A DNA stretch of 64,000 nt from Cycas panzhihuaensis. Lineage: Eukaryota > Cycadophyta. Positions 11,141 through 23,867 of the stretch are shown piece after piece. Positions within the stretch are counted from its first letter, which is position 1, and each line of letters begins with the position of its first letter. The stretch is from positions 236,475,741 to 236,539,740 of the forward strand of contig CM041465.1 in NCBI GenBank assembly GCA_023213395.1, read 5' to 3'. The notes beneath the pieces were generated by a model, which did no database searches, was not told the origin of the DNA, and saw only the letters and a list, made by a program, of their open reading frames with translations. Both the position numbers and the translations under genes were made by a program.

Positions 11141-13306
11141 ATTCCCTATGTTTAGGGAAGGGATCTTTATAGATGGGTTGGCCTAAGTTAGGCCTAGATG
11201 CCCATTTAGGAGAAGAATCATACTGCGAGATAGCTCTAGGATGTTGGGCTCGGCATTGTTAGTCTTCGTGGAAATATTCCCCACGGATGGAACACCACTT
11301 CTTCTATAGGGAGGAATTAAGATTCCTTACTTAAGAAGATTGGGTGTTACTACCCTTAGAAGGAGTAGCTTAAGAAGCCTAGTGAATTGGTTTATGCGAT
11401 ATAGAGGATGAAGAAACCTGAAGTTTGAGCTCCTTCATGGTACATTCAAATGAGCGTATGGCAGAAGTGAGAGGATCTAAGGTCTTTTCAGTCGGATGAG
11501 AAGAAGACCTAGTGAGCTATTGAATTTTGGTCTCTCATGGTGGTGGAAGTGCCTAATGACATTGTGAGGGCTTGAGAGGCTTCTTGAGTCCAGCTTAGAT
11601 CTCAATGGCCTCAAGCACCAAACACTTGGCTATGGCAGAGTCACACGTAGTTTACCCCATTTTAAGGACTTTGACATAGACTTCTAGGTGAAGCGCATTA
11701 ACAAAGAGGTCCCTCTTCAACTCCTTAGGTAGAGTTACCTTGGTGGAATGAAGAAGGTCATGAAAATGTCTCACAAAGTCACAATTCATCTCATCATGAC
11801 CTTGTTTGAGAGACAAGAGGGCTTTCATTCCACTATCGAATGGATAGGCCATGTTAAAATAGTTGACAAATTCATCCATGAGTTGTTGGAATGAAGAGAT
11901 TGAATGTGATGGCAGGTGATAGAACCACTTAAGGGCATTACCTTGGAGGGTTCATAGGAAGAGTTTCATAAGGATATGGTCATAGGCCTAGCAATCGATA
12001 CACACCATAAAAAAGCTACAGACATGCTCTGTGGAGTCCTATGATGAGGTCTCATTAAATTTGGAAACCTCAGGAGGGTAAGGTAGTAAGTTGGTTCTTA
12101 GCACCTTGATGGATAGGGGTGTTGATCTATAGTCCATAAAGGGGTGTGCCCTTGACTGGACCATACGATCGACAAGAGATGGAAGAGGAGGTGGACAAGG
12201 TTGCATGAATCCTCCTTGGAAGGTTTTGTTCTAAAGGGGATGTTATCCTCCCTCCATTTGATGAAAAGATATGAATCCCACATTCGAAGGGGCATGCATA
12301 AGAGTGGACAGGAGTGAGGGACCCATCCCTCCTTGAGAAAATGCCCCTTGTTAAAAAGGAGCTTGAGGGATAATACCTTGGGAGGGGCCATGCCCTCCTT
12401 ACAAAGGTGTAACGTAGGAAGATGGAAAAGAGGGGTGAGGGATCAGTACATAAGGGTACAAAGGGTCCAACCCATAAGCCAGAAGGGAGTTTCCCTTACC
12501 GTGGACCTATGGTTGAGAGGTTTAACCTAGAGGCACATAAAAGGAGGAATCCCTAGGTTGAAGTTAAAAATATGTAGGGGCAGGCCCCACATGGCTAGAA
12601 GTAGGGGCACATGCGAGTCCCTTAGGTCTAATAGATGGTGGATAGACTATAGTCAGAGGAGGTGTAGTCATTTGACAAGATGGGGGTATGCTCAACCTAA
12701 GTTAGGAAGAGGACATGCCTTGAGTGGTCCCCAAGGAACATAGACCATGGGGAGAAAAAGATGAAGTGAGAGGTAGGCTTATCGTAGGTAGGGAAGTCAA
12801 ACGAGATAAGCGAGGTAAGCCAGATATAGAGGAGGGAGGTGCAACGCTTCACAAGATGGTCTCAAAGTAATTAGGATATGGTTGGAGACGAGCATCTTAG
12901 AAGCATTGGCTAAGGGTTTCTACTACATTGACAGGAGGGTATCTGCTTGATCATAAGAGGTAGACGAAACCTCATATAAAGCAGACCCTGTGGGACGATC
13001 CTCGTGAGAGTCACCATCGTGGTGGTGAAACCCTAGAGAGGATGAAACCTATACTTCATGAGTAGAGGGATGGTGGAGTTGTGGGTGTTGTTGGTCACCC
13101 AGATAAAAGATATGGTCCTCACCCTCTTAGGTGAACCCTTGAAAACAAGTAGAAGGCTCATGTGATTCAGATACATAGGCATGATATACCCAATCTAAGT
13201 GTAATCCCTCCATAGTTGAATCAGGATCTAATGTAGGAAGGAAGTGATATGAGGAGTCTTTCAACAACAGAGGTAGACCTCGCAAGTGACGTGAGAATCA
13301 TTACAT
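11141..13306 (-). pseudogene. gag, element B
   Basis: The start ATG at 13306 is the position conserved in C and D, 165 bases inside the LTR end; codons 2 and 3 are now stops. The early region reads MEGLHLDWVYHAYVSESHE. The capsid-like retrotrans_gag core lies near 11650-11940 (VDEFVNYFNMAYPFDSGMK... and KQGHDEMN). A zinc-knuckle-like segment near 11280-11330 (KKWCSIRGEYFHED) has lost part of its Cys/His set. Gag forms the particle that packages the RNA. Many stops. Confidence 0.75.
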
Positions 13307-13450
13307 ACAAGTTCTACCTATGGATTTAAAGAAAGTAGGAGAGATAAAGTGGTGTGCACGTTGGGGGCTACCCAATAAAACCAAGAAGAAGATCTACCAA
13401 GAAGAAGTAGCACCAACAGGAAGGGAGAAAATATTGATCCCCTACTATCA

Positions 13451-13470
13451 GGTCCCCACTATGGTTTCTA
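13451..13470 (-). promoter_or_regulatory. Primer binding site, element B
   Basis: The minus strand reads TAGAAACCATAGTGGGGACC one base after the LTR end. With D (TGGTGACCATACTAGGGACC) this suggests an original TGGTGACCATAGTGGGGACC. I cannot name the tRNA with confidence. Confidence 0.6.
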
Positions 13471-13471
13471 G

Positions 13472-15397
13472 TGGAATCACACCTACGAGATGGTAACCAC
13501 ACTTGGTTAAGATTAGATGAATCGACGAAGAGTTTCAGAATCTAGGATCAATCTGGCAAGTGAAAGAGATCACCCGCTGGAGTTACATCTGCGGGATGGT
13601 CACTATGCTTGATAGGAATTGAGGTGGTCAACAGCTAATGCTCAGGATATGGATGGAAACCTATAAGCAAGAGGGAACACCACATAGGGTGTTTGTGCAT
13701 CGGAGCGTAAGTTTGAGACCCGTGAATGGTGCTTGACTTCCTCAGAGTAGCTTTCAAATCTGAGAGGGGAGATATATACAGGGGTACCGCAGAAAGTCTC
13801 AAAGGGGAAGGTCCTCCCACCCTTGAATGGCTAGAAGGGAAGAGGAGAGACCCTCGAAGGAGAGGTTCCTATCGCGAAGGAATGGCAAAAAGGGGACTAA
13901 GAGCTACTCTCCCTCTCTCTCTCTCTTTTCTATTCAATAACAAAAGGTTAAGAGAAAAAGGAACAAGTGTCTTGTGTGCATTCAAGCATGCAAGCTAAGT
14001 GGAATGCAACTAAGGGTGCTTTCAGACTAGATAGAAAAAGGAGAGAGGAATGCAGTCACTACTATGCCTTTTTCCTATAAAAAATAAGCATGCAACATAC
14101 TTATGAAAAGAAAATGCAAGTAGTTAGTTTCTTACCCTCTTTTCTTTTATGTGATCTATTAAGCAAATGCAATAGATACTAGATAAGAGTATAAAAAGGA
14201 AAGGGGTGGATGGAGAGAGACGATGCACACCTAGGAATTCTAGCAATTGATGAAGAACCTCACTTGCGTGCAACATATGCCGTCTCACCTTTAGTTGGTG
14301 TGTAGCTGAAGTTGAAGCAAAAAACAGGGGCTTCCTTACCTTCCCCATATAAAAGACAAAGCGGAGTGGGAAAAGAAAAAAAAGCAAACAAATGTACCAA
14401 GAAGTGAATAAAGCATAAGAGAAAAGAAGGGTGAAGACTTACCCACATTCTTCCTCTTCACGAACATAGCTTCAAACCTGCACCCACAAGAGGTTTTCCC
14501 ATCCAAGAAGAGGTTGCAAGATACTATATAGGCAAAGATATAATATAAATGCTAAAATTTTATATTTTAAGTTAGTAGAACTACTACTAGAAATAATTCT
14601 ACTTTTCTCAAAGAAAGACCATGCATACCAAGCAAGAAGGAAAGGGTAGCCTCTGGATGGCAAAACCCTTTGCAAAAGGCCCTCTGCACAGCCTCAAAAT
14701 ATAGCAAGGTGAAGGTTATATGACAATCAATGGGCAGCAAATAAGAATGGGGATGAATGATGCAAGATGTAGAAGAGATGCTTAGGTAGCAGAGTCGCTA
14801 GGGACAATGAATCATGATGCAAGCCTCACCGAAGGTCTGAATGGATGCTGGGCAAGGTTAGGGGCATATAGAAGGCCCAAAAGAAAAGCATGCAGGCCTG
14901 GAATCAGTGTTGTAAGGGATACATAAGCTGATATCTAGTGCAAGCTTAGATTCCACCCACTCCTAGCTAGCTCAAGGAAAGCATGGGCGCAAGAGAGGAA
15001 GGATGGGAAGGGTTTTACCCTTGGGGAGTAGGTCTAATTGGGAAAGATCCTACCTTACTCCCTTCACCCAATCCTTATAAGCCCTCTCCCATAGATTTCT
15101 TGAAGAAAACTAGTGGAGAATGGGAAGGAGATCAAGGTATATGAAACTAAACATAAGGAAGAGCAATCCTTTCTACATCCAAAGGACAAAAGGGAAGAAA
15201 AAATACACTTTTAAATAGGCTCAAATGGAGTAAATATATGCTAAAACATGAAAACAAGGTAAAGGGTACTTGTTGGCCTGAGTTGAAGGTAGATCTACCC
15301 CTACAACCAGTGGAGGAGGGCAAGTCCTATAAGGTTTACAGGGTATTTCCCAAAGTGGAGCTATAGAAGACACTTATTAGGCGAAATTGAGAGAGGA
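13472..15397 (-). repeat. Shared B/D LTR, 3' part (left of element C)
   Basis: This aligns with 47516-49417 of D's 5' LTR from its 3' end inward. It breaks at 15397 in TTGAGAGAGGA and continues at 35040 with CTAAAGAGATC; D's LTR reads straight through as TTGAGGGAGGACCAAAGAG. The two parts give 2824 bp, close to D's 2782 bp. Confidence 0.9.
15393..15397. repeat. Target-site duplication GAGGA of element C, left copy
   Basis: GAGGA abuts C's 5' LTR and is repeated at 35035-35039 right after C's 3' LTR. The uninterrupted sequence in D's LTR has one GAGGA here. Confidence 0.95.
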
Positions 15398-15907
15398 TGT
15401 TCCCCGGCTACCAGGAATGGACACAGACAGGTCGACTCAGGTAAGCTCAGGTACGCTTCCTTCCTTTTCACTTGTATTATTTCTTTAGAAAGGTTGACAG
15501 AAGCATTGCTTCTTTGCATGACTGCTTATTTCATTTATATGACCACTTTGCATTTGTTGCTTGGTCATGCTGCTTGTCATATTGCGAGCCTATGATAACC
15601 TAGTGGGACTAACTTTTCCATAAGGTAGGCATTCCCCATGGCACTCTACGACCCTCCGCGCTATCTCCACACTGTCTTGAGCTTCATTCAATTTGTATGA
15701 ACCATTCATGCCTTGATTTTGAGCTCCTATCACCTTGTTTTGGGGACCTTTAGCCTTTGATGCCTCTTTTGGTCTTATCCACATGCCTTCTGGACTGTCC
15801 TAGCCACCTTGACAGGAGGGCCAGCCCCTCGCAGGCTTGCCACATCACCTCCTAAGGCTCCCAAAACCTAGATTTTTTCCATTCTGGCTTTCTGGTCCCG
15901 CATTGAT

Positions 15908-15955
15908 GTAAACTTAGCGGTATTGTGAAGTTTATCACAGTACTACGAAGTTTAC
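15908..15955. repeat. TAAACTT/AAGTTTA palindrome cluster in the LTR of C
   Basis: TAAACTTAGCGG is followed by inverted AAGTTTA copies at GAAGTTTATC and GAAGTTTACC. The cluster sits about 135 bases upstream of the TATA box. The same cluster is in C's 3' LTR (32925-32973), the shared LTR (35377-35430), D (49761-49790), F (52705-52770) and G (57661-57710). Confidence 0.75.
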
Positions 15956-16090
15956 CATGGTGCGACTATTGTAAGTTATTTTTAAAAAACTGTCGTGGCA
16001 ATTCTCGTGTTTCCTGTGGAATCGCCAGGTGTCCTCGCATCTAACATAGCCCCATTCATGCCTTATTCACTTGTTTAGAGTTGGGATAGG

Positions 16091-16097
16091 TATAAAT
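16091..16097 (+). promoter_or_regulatory. Candidate LTR TATA box (C 5' LTR)
   Basis: TATAAAT, kept in the 3' LTR at 33109-33115; in G the equivalent is TATAAAA. The likely promoter of the genomic RNA, by position. Confidence 0.5.
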
Positions 16098-17162
16098 CTT
16101 AAAACCCTCATCATTTTACCTCTCTTGGATGATTTTTGGCTCTTTAACATAACTATTTCCTGCTACAACTTTTGCTCCTCCTCTCTTCCCTCCACAGGTG
16201 CATCTACAGGCGTGCGTTTCCTACAACTCCAGCCTAGGGTCCACTTACAACAGTCCTTCTCCATGGTGGAAAGCTTCTCTCCTGATGTCCTTAAGCAAGT
16301 TTAGGTGTGGTTCTCTTCTAACTCACCCCAGCAAGTGTCTCTTTCAGCTGCCTCTTGGGATATCTCCTGCAAAACCTTGTAGGAACCCTCCTCTCCACTG
16401 GTTATAGGGGCAAACCTACCCTGTATTCAGCCCAACAAGTCCTCTAAACCCTTTTTTTAGGATTTATGGTATGTTATTTCTATGTTAGACTCATTTCCTT
16501 GTTTGCCTGCTTACTTTCTTTATGATTAACTGTAACAAACACTATTTCCATTGAGTTTGGCTTGTTATTTCTAGGTTTTTACCTTTCCTCTACTAGTTTT
16601 CCATAAGGAAGCAGGATGAGAAGATCCACAAAGGTTGGGTGAAGATAGTAAGGTGGGGGCAGCCCCTACTTAGTCCTACTCTCCAAGGATAATCCCCTTC
16701 CTACCTTTCTTCTCCTGCTCCCATGCTTCTCTTGGGTTAATTAGGAGTACGTGAGCCTTAGGCCTACACTGGATTATTAGTGTATGAAGCCCCTTACTAC
16801 GTTGATTCTAGGCCTGCACGCCTCCCATTTAGACCCTCGTCATGTCCCTAATGTTGCTTGGTATCTCTTGAAAGCTTCTGTAGGGGTTTATACACCATAT
16901 TGTTGCCCATAGCAACTTTGCACCTTAACATCTCTCCAATGCTTTATTACATTTATCCTTATATTTCTTGGCTATCATAAGTTATTATTTACCCTCATCT
17001 TACTATGCTAAAAGGTTGTGTGGAGAACCTAGCGGAGGGTTTAGCCATCCTGAGGCTTCCCTTCACTCTGTCTTGCTTGATGTACATGTTTGCTTGAGGG
17101 GAGACTTGGAGTTATTTGTAGTAGTTATTTTCCTAACTTGACATATACATTACACATGTACT

Positions 17163-17307
<145 letters not shown>

Positions 17308-18291
17308 CTTTTCTTTTACAGCCCCTTCTTGGAAGGGATAAGCCCTTGTATGTGCAGGTTGGTGTGGTGCTTTCCCGCAAAGGTAAAAAGCATCCAGATC
17401 TGGGTAAGATCTACCGTTTCTTTCCCTTTGCTTTATTTGCTTCCTTTCATTCCATTTTCTTTTCACAAAGGGGAAGGTAAGGAAGCCCCCATTGTTCGTG
17501 TCAAACTTGGTTATACATCCATCAGTTGGTGTGAGGTTGTGCTTTGCATGTGGGTGAGGTCTCTCGTTGGCCGCAACATCTCCCAGGTATGCACATCTAC
17601 CCTTTGTCCCTCCATTTCCCCTTCCACTTTTATTAGAATCTATGATCTAGCTAAGTAGATCACATGAAAGTAAACGGGTAAATGGTATTAGTTGTTTGCA
17701 TTTACATGTCATATGTTTGTTTCATATAAGAAAACTATGTTGTAGGAACCCCCTTTTTTCTTCTTCCTCTTCTTACCAATCCAAATATATCCTTTAGGTA
17801 TATTTTATTTGACATCAATTGCTTGTGCATGTACCACTTGGTCTTTTTCCTTTCTGCCCCTTTAGTTGTTAAAGGAAAACTTGGTCTAAGTGCTTCCCTC
17901 TCTCTCCCTTGGTCCTATTTGCATTGACTGAATAGCTAAGGGAGACTCGCTTACAGTGTAGGCTTTCACCTACTCCATTTACTTTTGTTTCCTTTTATTA
18001 TAAGGAAACTCTTTGAGGATTCCTCCTCTTCCCTTTCAGCCATCCAAGGGTGGGAGGACCTTCCTCTCAAGTCCATCCAGGCTACCCCTTATATGCACTC
18101 TCTCTTCTAGATTGAGGGCTACTTTAAGATAGTTGGGTACCATTCATAGGTCCCAAACTCACGCTCTGGCACACAGGGCACCTTACGTGGTACTTTCTTT
18201 GCTTATAGGTTTTCACCCACACCTTCGACATCATCATTGATTACCATTAATCCTATCGAGTAGAGTAATTATCCTATAGATGCGCATCCAC

Positions 18292-18311
18292 TAGCAAGCA
18301 TATTAGGGACC
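18292..18311 (+). promoter_or_regulatory. Primer binding site, element C
   Basis: TAGCAAGCATATTAGGGACC one base after the LTR end. Degenerate against the B/D consensus TGGTGACCATAGTGGGGACC but at the same offset. Confidence 0.6.
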
Positions 18312-18391
18312 TGCCAGTAAGGGAGCTACTTCTTATCCCCTTCCTGTTGGTACTATTACCTTTTAGTGGTATTCTCTACTTATTACTTTTA

Positions 18392-18406
18392 TTGGGCATC
18401 CCCCAA
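18392..18406. promoter_or_regulatory. Leader hairpin TTGGGCATCCCCCAA, element C
   Basis: A 5-bp stem in the leader between the LTR and gag, kept in D as a variant. The motif recurs after integrase (25286-25299 in C, 1090-1103 in A, 62444-62457 in G). A packaging or dimer signal is possible but only inferred. Confidence 0.4.
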
Positions 18407-18456
18407 CATATACTTTGTATTTCTCTTTTCTCTTCTAACGTAGTGGCAAGTTTTGT

Positions 18457-20764
18457 ATGCGATGTTTCTCACGTCGCCTATGTGGTCTGCCTCCTTTGTT
18501 AGAAGACCCTGCATATTACCTTCTTTCATTGCTAGATTCTGATTTGACAATGGAAGGATACCCTTTAGATTGGGCTTATCATGCTTTCGCCTCAGGATAT
18601 CATGAGTTCTCCACATCCATTCCAAGATCCACCCAAGAGTGTGATGATCTTATTTACTATCCGGGTGATCAACATCACCCACTTGATGCCCATCCTTCTA
18701 TTCATGTAGTAGAGGGTCCATCTCCTCTCGAGATTCACCACCCAATTGGTGATTCTTATGAGGAGCACCATGAGGGGTCTACTTCGTTCGAGGTCCCGTC
18801 TACCTCCTACAATCACGTAGATACCCCTCCTGCTGATGTGGTTGAAGCCCTTAGCAAGTGTTTTTGTGTTGCTCATCTTCAATCGCATCCTCGATGGTTT
18901 GAAGATGTCTTACGTGATGGGGCACCTTCCTCATCCACGTATGTCCCACCATCTTCGTTCGCGTCTATACCTCTCACAACAAGTAATCCTTTTGTACCTA
19001 CACATTCATCCCACTCTACCCCTATGTCTACCTTAGGGATGTATGTCACACCTTCTATTCCTCATTATGGTCCTAGCTCTTTGGGACTCTCTCATGGTAT
19101 GTCTTTCTCCTAGCTTGGGGTTAGCATATATTTTCCTAATCAAGCCAACATGCCACTTCCTAATGTGGTGCATACATTTCCTAGTAGGCCTAGAGGTCCT
19201 ACCACTAGTCACATGGGATATGCTCCTACGTATACTCAAAACCAACCTAATAGTTTGTCTCTTTACGTACCCCTAGGTTATACTTCTCAACCTTAGGGGC
19301 ACGGTAAGGGGAACCATATTCTGGCTTACAGGGTGGACCCGTTACATCCATATGGGGTTGCGCCACCTACAGGTGACTCATACGGATAAAACCTAGTTCC
19401 CCACCCTTCCTTTCCTCCATCCTGCATAGGTCCTTACACTGCACCTTTGCAAGGAAACCCAACTTCCTTTCAAGGTGCTTATCCTCAAGTCCCTTTCTAG
19501 TAAGGGACCCTTCTTCAAGGAGGGATGGGCCTACCACCCCCATCTGCTCCTTGTCCATTACCTTCTACATCATTCGTCAATCCTATGGTCTAGGTGAGAG
19601 CACATCCCTTCATGGATTATAGATCAACACCATTATCTGTTGAGGCATTAAGAACCAATTGCCGCCTCATCCTTCCGGAGTTCCTAAGTTTGATGGAACT
19701 TCATTACAGGACCCAGCGAAGCATGTCTGTCATTTGTCTATGGCTTGCATTGATTATTGGGCCTATGATCACATACTAATAAAATTATTTCCACGATCCC
19801 TACAAGGCGATGCCCTTAAGTGGTTCTATCATCTGCCTGCCTATTCCATTTTCTCATTCCAATAACTTGTGGACGAGTTCATCAACTACTCTAATGTGGC
19901 TCGTCCATTTGAAAGTGGAATAAAATCCCTTCTTTCACTCAAACAAGGTCACGATGAAATGAATCATGACTTTGGGCGGTGATTTCATGACCTCATCCAT
20001 TCCACTAAGGCTACATTACCTGAGGAATTGAAGAGGGATCTCTCCGTTAATGCACTTCCCCATGAAGTCCATGTGGAAGTACTTAAGATGGGGGCGACTA
20101 TATGTGATTCCACTATCACAAAGTGCTTAGCGCTTGAGGCTATTGAGATCTAGGTTGGACTCAAGAAGCCTCTTAAGCCCTCACAGCAACATGAGGCACC
20201 ACCTCAAACTAAGAAAACTAAACCACAACAATCCACTAGGTCCTCTTCTCATCTGATTGAGAAGACCCTAGACCCACTCACTTCCGCTATATGTTCATTT
20301 GAACGTACAATGAAGGAACTTAAACTACAAGCTCCATCATCACCTACTTCCAAAAAATAAATCCAACAAGCTACTCAAGCTACTCTCCCTAAGGGTGGTA
20401 ATACCCAGTCCTCTCAAACAAGGACGCCTGATTCCTCACTTGAGAAGAAGTGGTGCTCCATTCATGGGGAGTGCTTCCATGACAACTCACGTTGCCGGGC
20501 TTAACATCCTAGGGATGCCCCATAATGTAACTCATCTCCTAAACGGGCCTCAAGGCCCAACCTTAACCAATCAATCCACAAGGATCTGTTCCCCATACAT
20601 GGGGAGTGTGATCATAATGCTCAACCAAAAAACAACCAGAACCAAAGAAGATCTATGAATTCCTGTCCTTCTCGCAATAAGGGGAAGGGCGTTGGGGATT
20701 CATCTTCTTCCTTGCGTTCCCCTGATCGTCGTACTCCCTCACCTTCACAGTCATAGAATAAGGG
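18457..20764 (+). pseudogene. gag, element C
   Basis: The start ATG at 18457 (MRCFSRRLCGLPPLLEDP) is in the same place and frame as in B and D, 166 bases after the LTR. A 218-residue open stretch is Ser/Pro/His-rich with MEGYPLDWAYHAFASGYHEF. After a stop at 19111 the frame continues to a retrotrans_gag core near 19659-20160: PKFDGTSLQDPAKH, the W-F-x-LP motif KWFYHLPAYSIFSFQ, VDEFINYSNVARPFESG and KQGHDEMNHDF. A zinc-knuckle-like motif C-x2-H-x2-C-x-H-x4-C (WCSIHGECFHDNSRC) lies near 20452-20500. It resembles Tat-lineage nucleocapsids, which use C-x2-H...H-x4-C. Gag builds the cytoplasmic particle. Several stops. Confidence 0.85.
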
Positions 20765-21480
20765 AAAGAAGGTGATCCAAATGCTTGAGACCACCCTCTT
20801 ACATGCCTTAACTCAGTCTCAAGCCGCTAAAGAGGTAGTTGACACCTCTTCTTCTGTTCCACACTCTGATCCTCTTCCGAAAATCTCCCTTCCAGAAGTT
20901 TTGTTGCTTCCTAAGACTATTCCCATTCATCCAGGTCGCTATGATTTCAGAAGATTCCTTCCTCAATTCACAGTGAAGGGGAAGGTCTTTTATGTTGTTG
21001 ATAAGCTTTATACCGTGGCCGCCAGGATGTCCATCATGGACGTCTTGAGAAGTTATCCTAAACAATAAACTCTCCTTTTGGAAGCTTTAGGATTGAGTGA
21101 TGCACCCATTCATGCTTTGGGTATTACCCAAAGGCATGAGCCTATCATTTCCTTTGATCCTAAAGACCTTCCCCCCGCTTGTGAAAGGGAACGCCAATAG
21201 AACTTCCCTTTTACCATCACTATTGACACACCAAATTGTACCTTGCGAAGGACTGTTGTCGACAATGGTTCTTCTGTTAATGCCATGCCCTTGCACGTTA
21301 TACAAGAGCTTGGCATTTTTACTTTGGAACTTGTTCCATGGTGATGCCAAGGCTATGATGGTAGTGAAAAGACTCCATTAGGGTCTGTTTCGATCCTGCT
21401 CACTCTTGAGGGCAAGACTATCCTCGCCGACATTATAGTCCTTGACATTGATGTCGACTATAATCTTCTCTTGGGTTGAC
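20765..21480 (+). pseudogene. Retropepsin-like protease, element C
   Basis: TVVDNGSSVNAMPLHVIQEL near 21250-21310 carries the active-site DNGSS. DVDYNLLLG-x-PWLDQMGA near 21450-21500 is the end signature. The upstream open stretch 20772-21068 includes FYVVDKLYTVAARMSIMDVL, shared with B and D. D-N-G replaces the usual D-T/S-G in every readable copy, so it is a family trait and not a recent mutation. In-frame stops after RSYPKQ, ERQ, VPW and LLG make it a pseudogene. Confidence 0.85.
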
Positions 21481-22142
21481 CATGGCTCGATCAAATGGGA
21501 GCTGCACGTTCGACCCACTGGGGGTAACTTAAGTTCATCCATAATGGATGAATGAGGGTTGTTTCCCATGAATGCCCACCTATCAAACAAACTCGGCCTA
21601 CCAACCAACCAAGCCATGGCCATATAAAGGGGGACAAAGGCCCTTCTACTCATGCCTCGTCTTGCTCCATCAGCATACTCAATTCATCATATTTTAAAGA
21701 AGACCCCACATCTTCTTCCTCTAGTCTTACTCGCTTTTCTCCTATCAGTGTTAGGAGCTATAGGTACCTTTCCTTGTTTAGTGACGATGAGTCCCATGGC
21801 GAGGATGAGGACTTTCCTCATCCTGTTTCTTTCCTCTGCACTAGTAGGTAGCACCCTTCCTATTCTAGGTCCCAACCTATAATCCCTCTTATTGGAGAGA
21901 CTAGTCACCCCCTTGTATCGCATGTCATTACACGTATTGACCCACATCTCATTGATTCTTCCTCTCCATCACCCCCTGCAAGTGATGGTTTCAAGGAACT
22001 TCCTTTTGCTCCTTCTAAGGAATCCCTTCCTGACTCTCTCTTAGAGTCTTTTAAGGATGTTGGGAAGCCTGATGACCACCATGGTCTCGTCGCTCCCATC
22101 TCCTCCATCATTTTATCTATTCAAAGTAAGGTCATCCATGGG
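21481..22142 (+). pseudogene. Protease-RT linker, element C
   Basis: A Ser/Pro-rich open stretch (21552-21851) with the acidic patch GEDEDFPHPVSFLC. It is conserved with A, B and D in the same frame and place, so it was part of the polyprotein. I recognise no known domain. Confidence 0.65.
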
Positions 22143-23291
22143 GTGGATTACTTCGAAGATGATGAGCCTTTGCTCGAGCACTTAACGGGCTCCATGCCCA
22201 AATTTCCTTCTAGTCACCATAGGCTTGGCCACCAGAAGGTCTTGGCAATTGGGTCCATACTCGCTGACCCAATTCCATCCCCTATTCCATCTCTTCATGT
22301 TGACCCTACCCCTCTCCATTTCGAGGAGGGGAATGCCATGTGCATGGGGGCAACCCAAGACATAGTCCTAGCCCTAGGTAAGGTCATTAAGGTAGGGGTG
22401 GAATGCTCTCCTGATGAGGTAAGGGAATGTTCCCTTTTGTTCCAGGAGTTTCGGGATGTCTTTGCGTGGGATTACTATGACATAAAGGGAATTAACCCCT
22501 CCATTGTCATCCATAATCTCACTACCATTCTTGGCACCCACCCCATGCACTAGAAGCAGCGTCCTCCCTATCCTAAACTCTCAGTCGCTATTAAAATAGA
22601 GGTTGAGAAACTTTTAGATGCTGGACTTATTACTTCTATCAACTATCCTAAATGGGTGTCAAATATCATTCCTGTTACTAAAAAGAATAGGACCATCCAG
22701 ATATGCATTGATTTCTGTGATATCAATAATGTGTGTCCTAAGGACAACTTTCCACTCCTTTTTGTCAATCAAATCATTGATCGAACTGTTAGGTTTAAAG
22801 TCATGTCCTTGATGGATGGCTTCTCTGGCTACAACCGAATTAAAATCTCTCCCGAAGACTGCCACAAAATGGCCTTCACCACCCTGTGGGGTACCTCTGC
22901 CTATAAGGTAATACCCTTCGGTCTTAAAAATGTAAGCACTACTTACCAAAGGGCAATATATTTTATCTTCCATGACCTCATCAATGACACATTGGAGGTC
23001 TTCATGGATGACATAATGGGCCTCTCACGTGTCAGAGTGCATCATCCCTCAAACTTGTGAGCTATCTTCATACGGTACCGTAAGTACCATGTAAGCCTAA
23101 ACCCACTCAAATGTGTATTTAATGTTACTTCTGGTAAACTCCTTAGATTTCTTGTGTTAAAACAAGGAATTCAGATTGACCCTAACAAAGTCAAGGCAAT
23201 CCTTGATATGTCGCATCCTAGAACTCAACGATAGATCAAGTCATTTCTAGGTAGGCTTGGTTTCCTCAAGCACTTCGTAGCAGACTTCGCC
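22143..23291 (+). pseudogene. Reverse transcriptase, element C
   Basis: Before RT comes HGVDYFEDDEPLLEHL and the long open stretch to 22553. RT motifs then follow in order: PKWVSNIIPVTKKN, ICIDFCDINNVCPKDNFPL, MSLMDGFSGYNRIKI (first catalytic Asp), TTLWGTSAYKVIPFGLKN, and the active site EVFMDDIMG near 23000. FMDD stands for the Y-x-DD box; D also has FMDD, so Phe/Met is a family trait. After 23060 the thumb (FLVLKQGIQIDPNKVKAIL and IKSFLGRLGFLKHFV) is read with stops. The enzyme copies element RNA into DNA. Stops at 22551 and 23058. Confidence 0.92.
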
Positions 23292-23867
23292 GTGAGCACC
23301 AAACCCTTGACTAACCTATTGAAGAAGGGAGTCCCATTTGTTTGGTCTAATAAGATCCAACAAGCCTTCGAAGGACTTAAGGAAGCCCTTACTTTTGCTC
23401 CTATGTTGGTGTCCCCTTATTTTGATAGGCCCTTCATTCTTTATAACTCGGTGAATAATGAGTCCTTGGGTGTTATGTTGGCTCAGGAGGATGATTCGGG
23501 AGTTGAGAGAGCCATTTACTTTATCAGTCATACCCTTGTGGCTGTAGAACTCAGCTACTCCCCAGCCGAGAAGGAATGTCTCCCCTTGGTTTACGCAACC
23601 AAGAAGTTTAAACACTACTTGCTTGGTAGTACTACTAAGGTGATCATCCAATCTGATCCCTTACGATATCTACTTACTCATTTAGACTTGACATGTAGGG
23701 CTAGCCATCAGCCCATCCTGCTTCAGGAGTTTGATCTTCATATCGTTAACAGGAAATTGAAGAAGGGGATAGTAGTGGTTGAGCAGCTCACAGATGCCCC
23801 TATCCCTAACTCGCTCGATGCCTCTGTCGATGATTCTCTTCCTAATGAGTCTATCTTGACCATTTAG
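23292..23867 (+). pseudogene. Native (RT-linked) RNase H, element C
   Basis: 191 residues open. It has KPLTNLLKKGVPFVW, FILYNSVNNESLGVML, YSPAEKECLPLVYATKKFKHYLLG and VIIQSDPLRYLL. In active gypsy RNase H the first motif reads D-A-S after L-Y/L-x; here it is N-S-V, and B and D have T-S. The Asp is therefore lost in all three copies, while the Glu (EKEC) and the Asp in QSDPL remain. That fits a domain already degenerate in the active ancestor, with catalysis passed to the aRNH further downstream. This is inference from motifs only. Confidence 0.88.

Larger units (their letters stand above)
8021..15397 (-). mobile_element. Element B: Ty3/gypsy retrotransposon of the same family, minus strand, gag to RNase H, cut by element A
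   Basis: Reading leftward from the LTR end at 13472 come the primer site, gag (from 13306), protease, linker, RT and native RNase H. At 8021 the element stops at the end of the inserted element A. Integrase, PMD gene and aRNH should continue left of the window. Its 5' LTR is also the 3' LTR of element D. All coding parts contain stops and frameshifts. Confidence 0.85.

Noticed and set aside
21552-21851. Protease-RT linker as a separate captured gene
   Set aside because: Same frame direction and place in A, B, C and D, so it is part of the polyprotein; no known domain seen.
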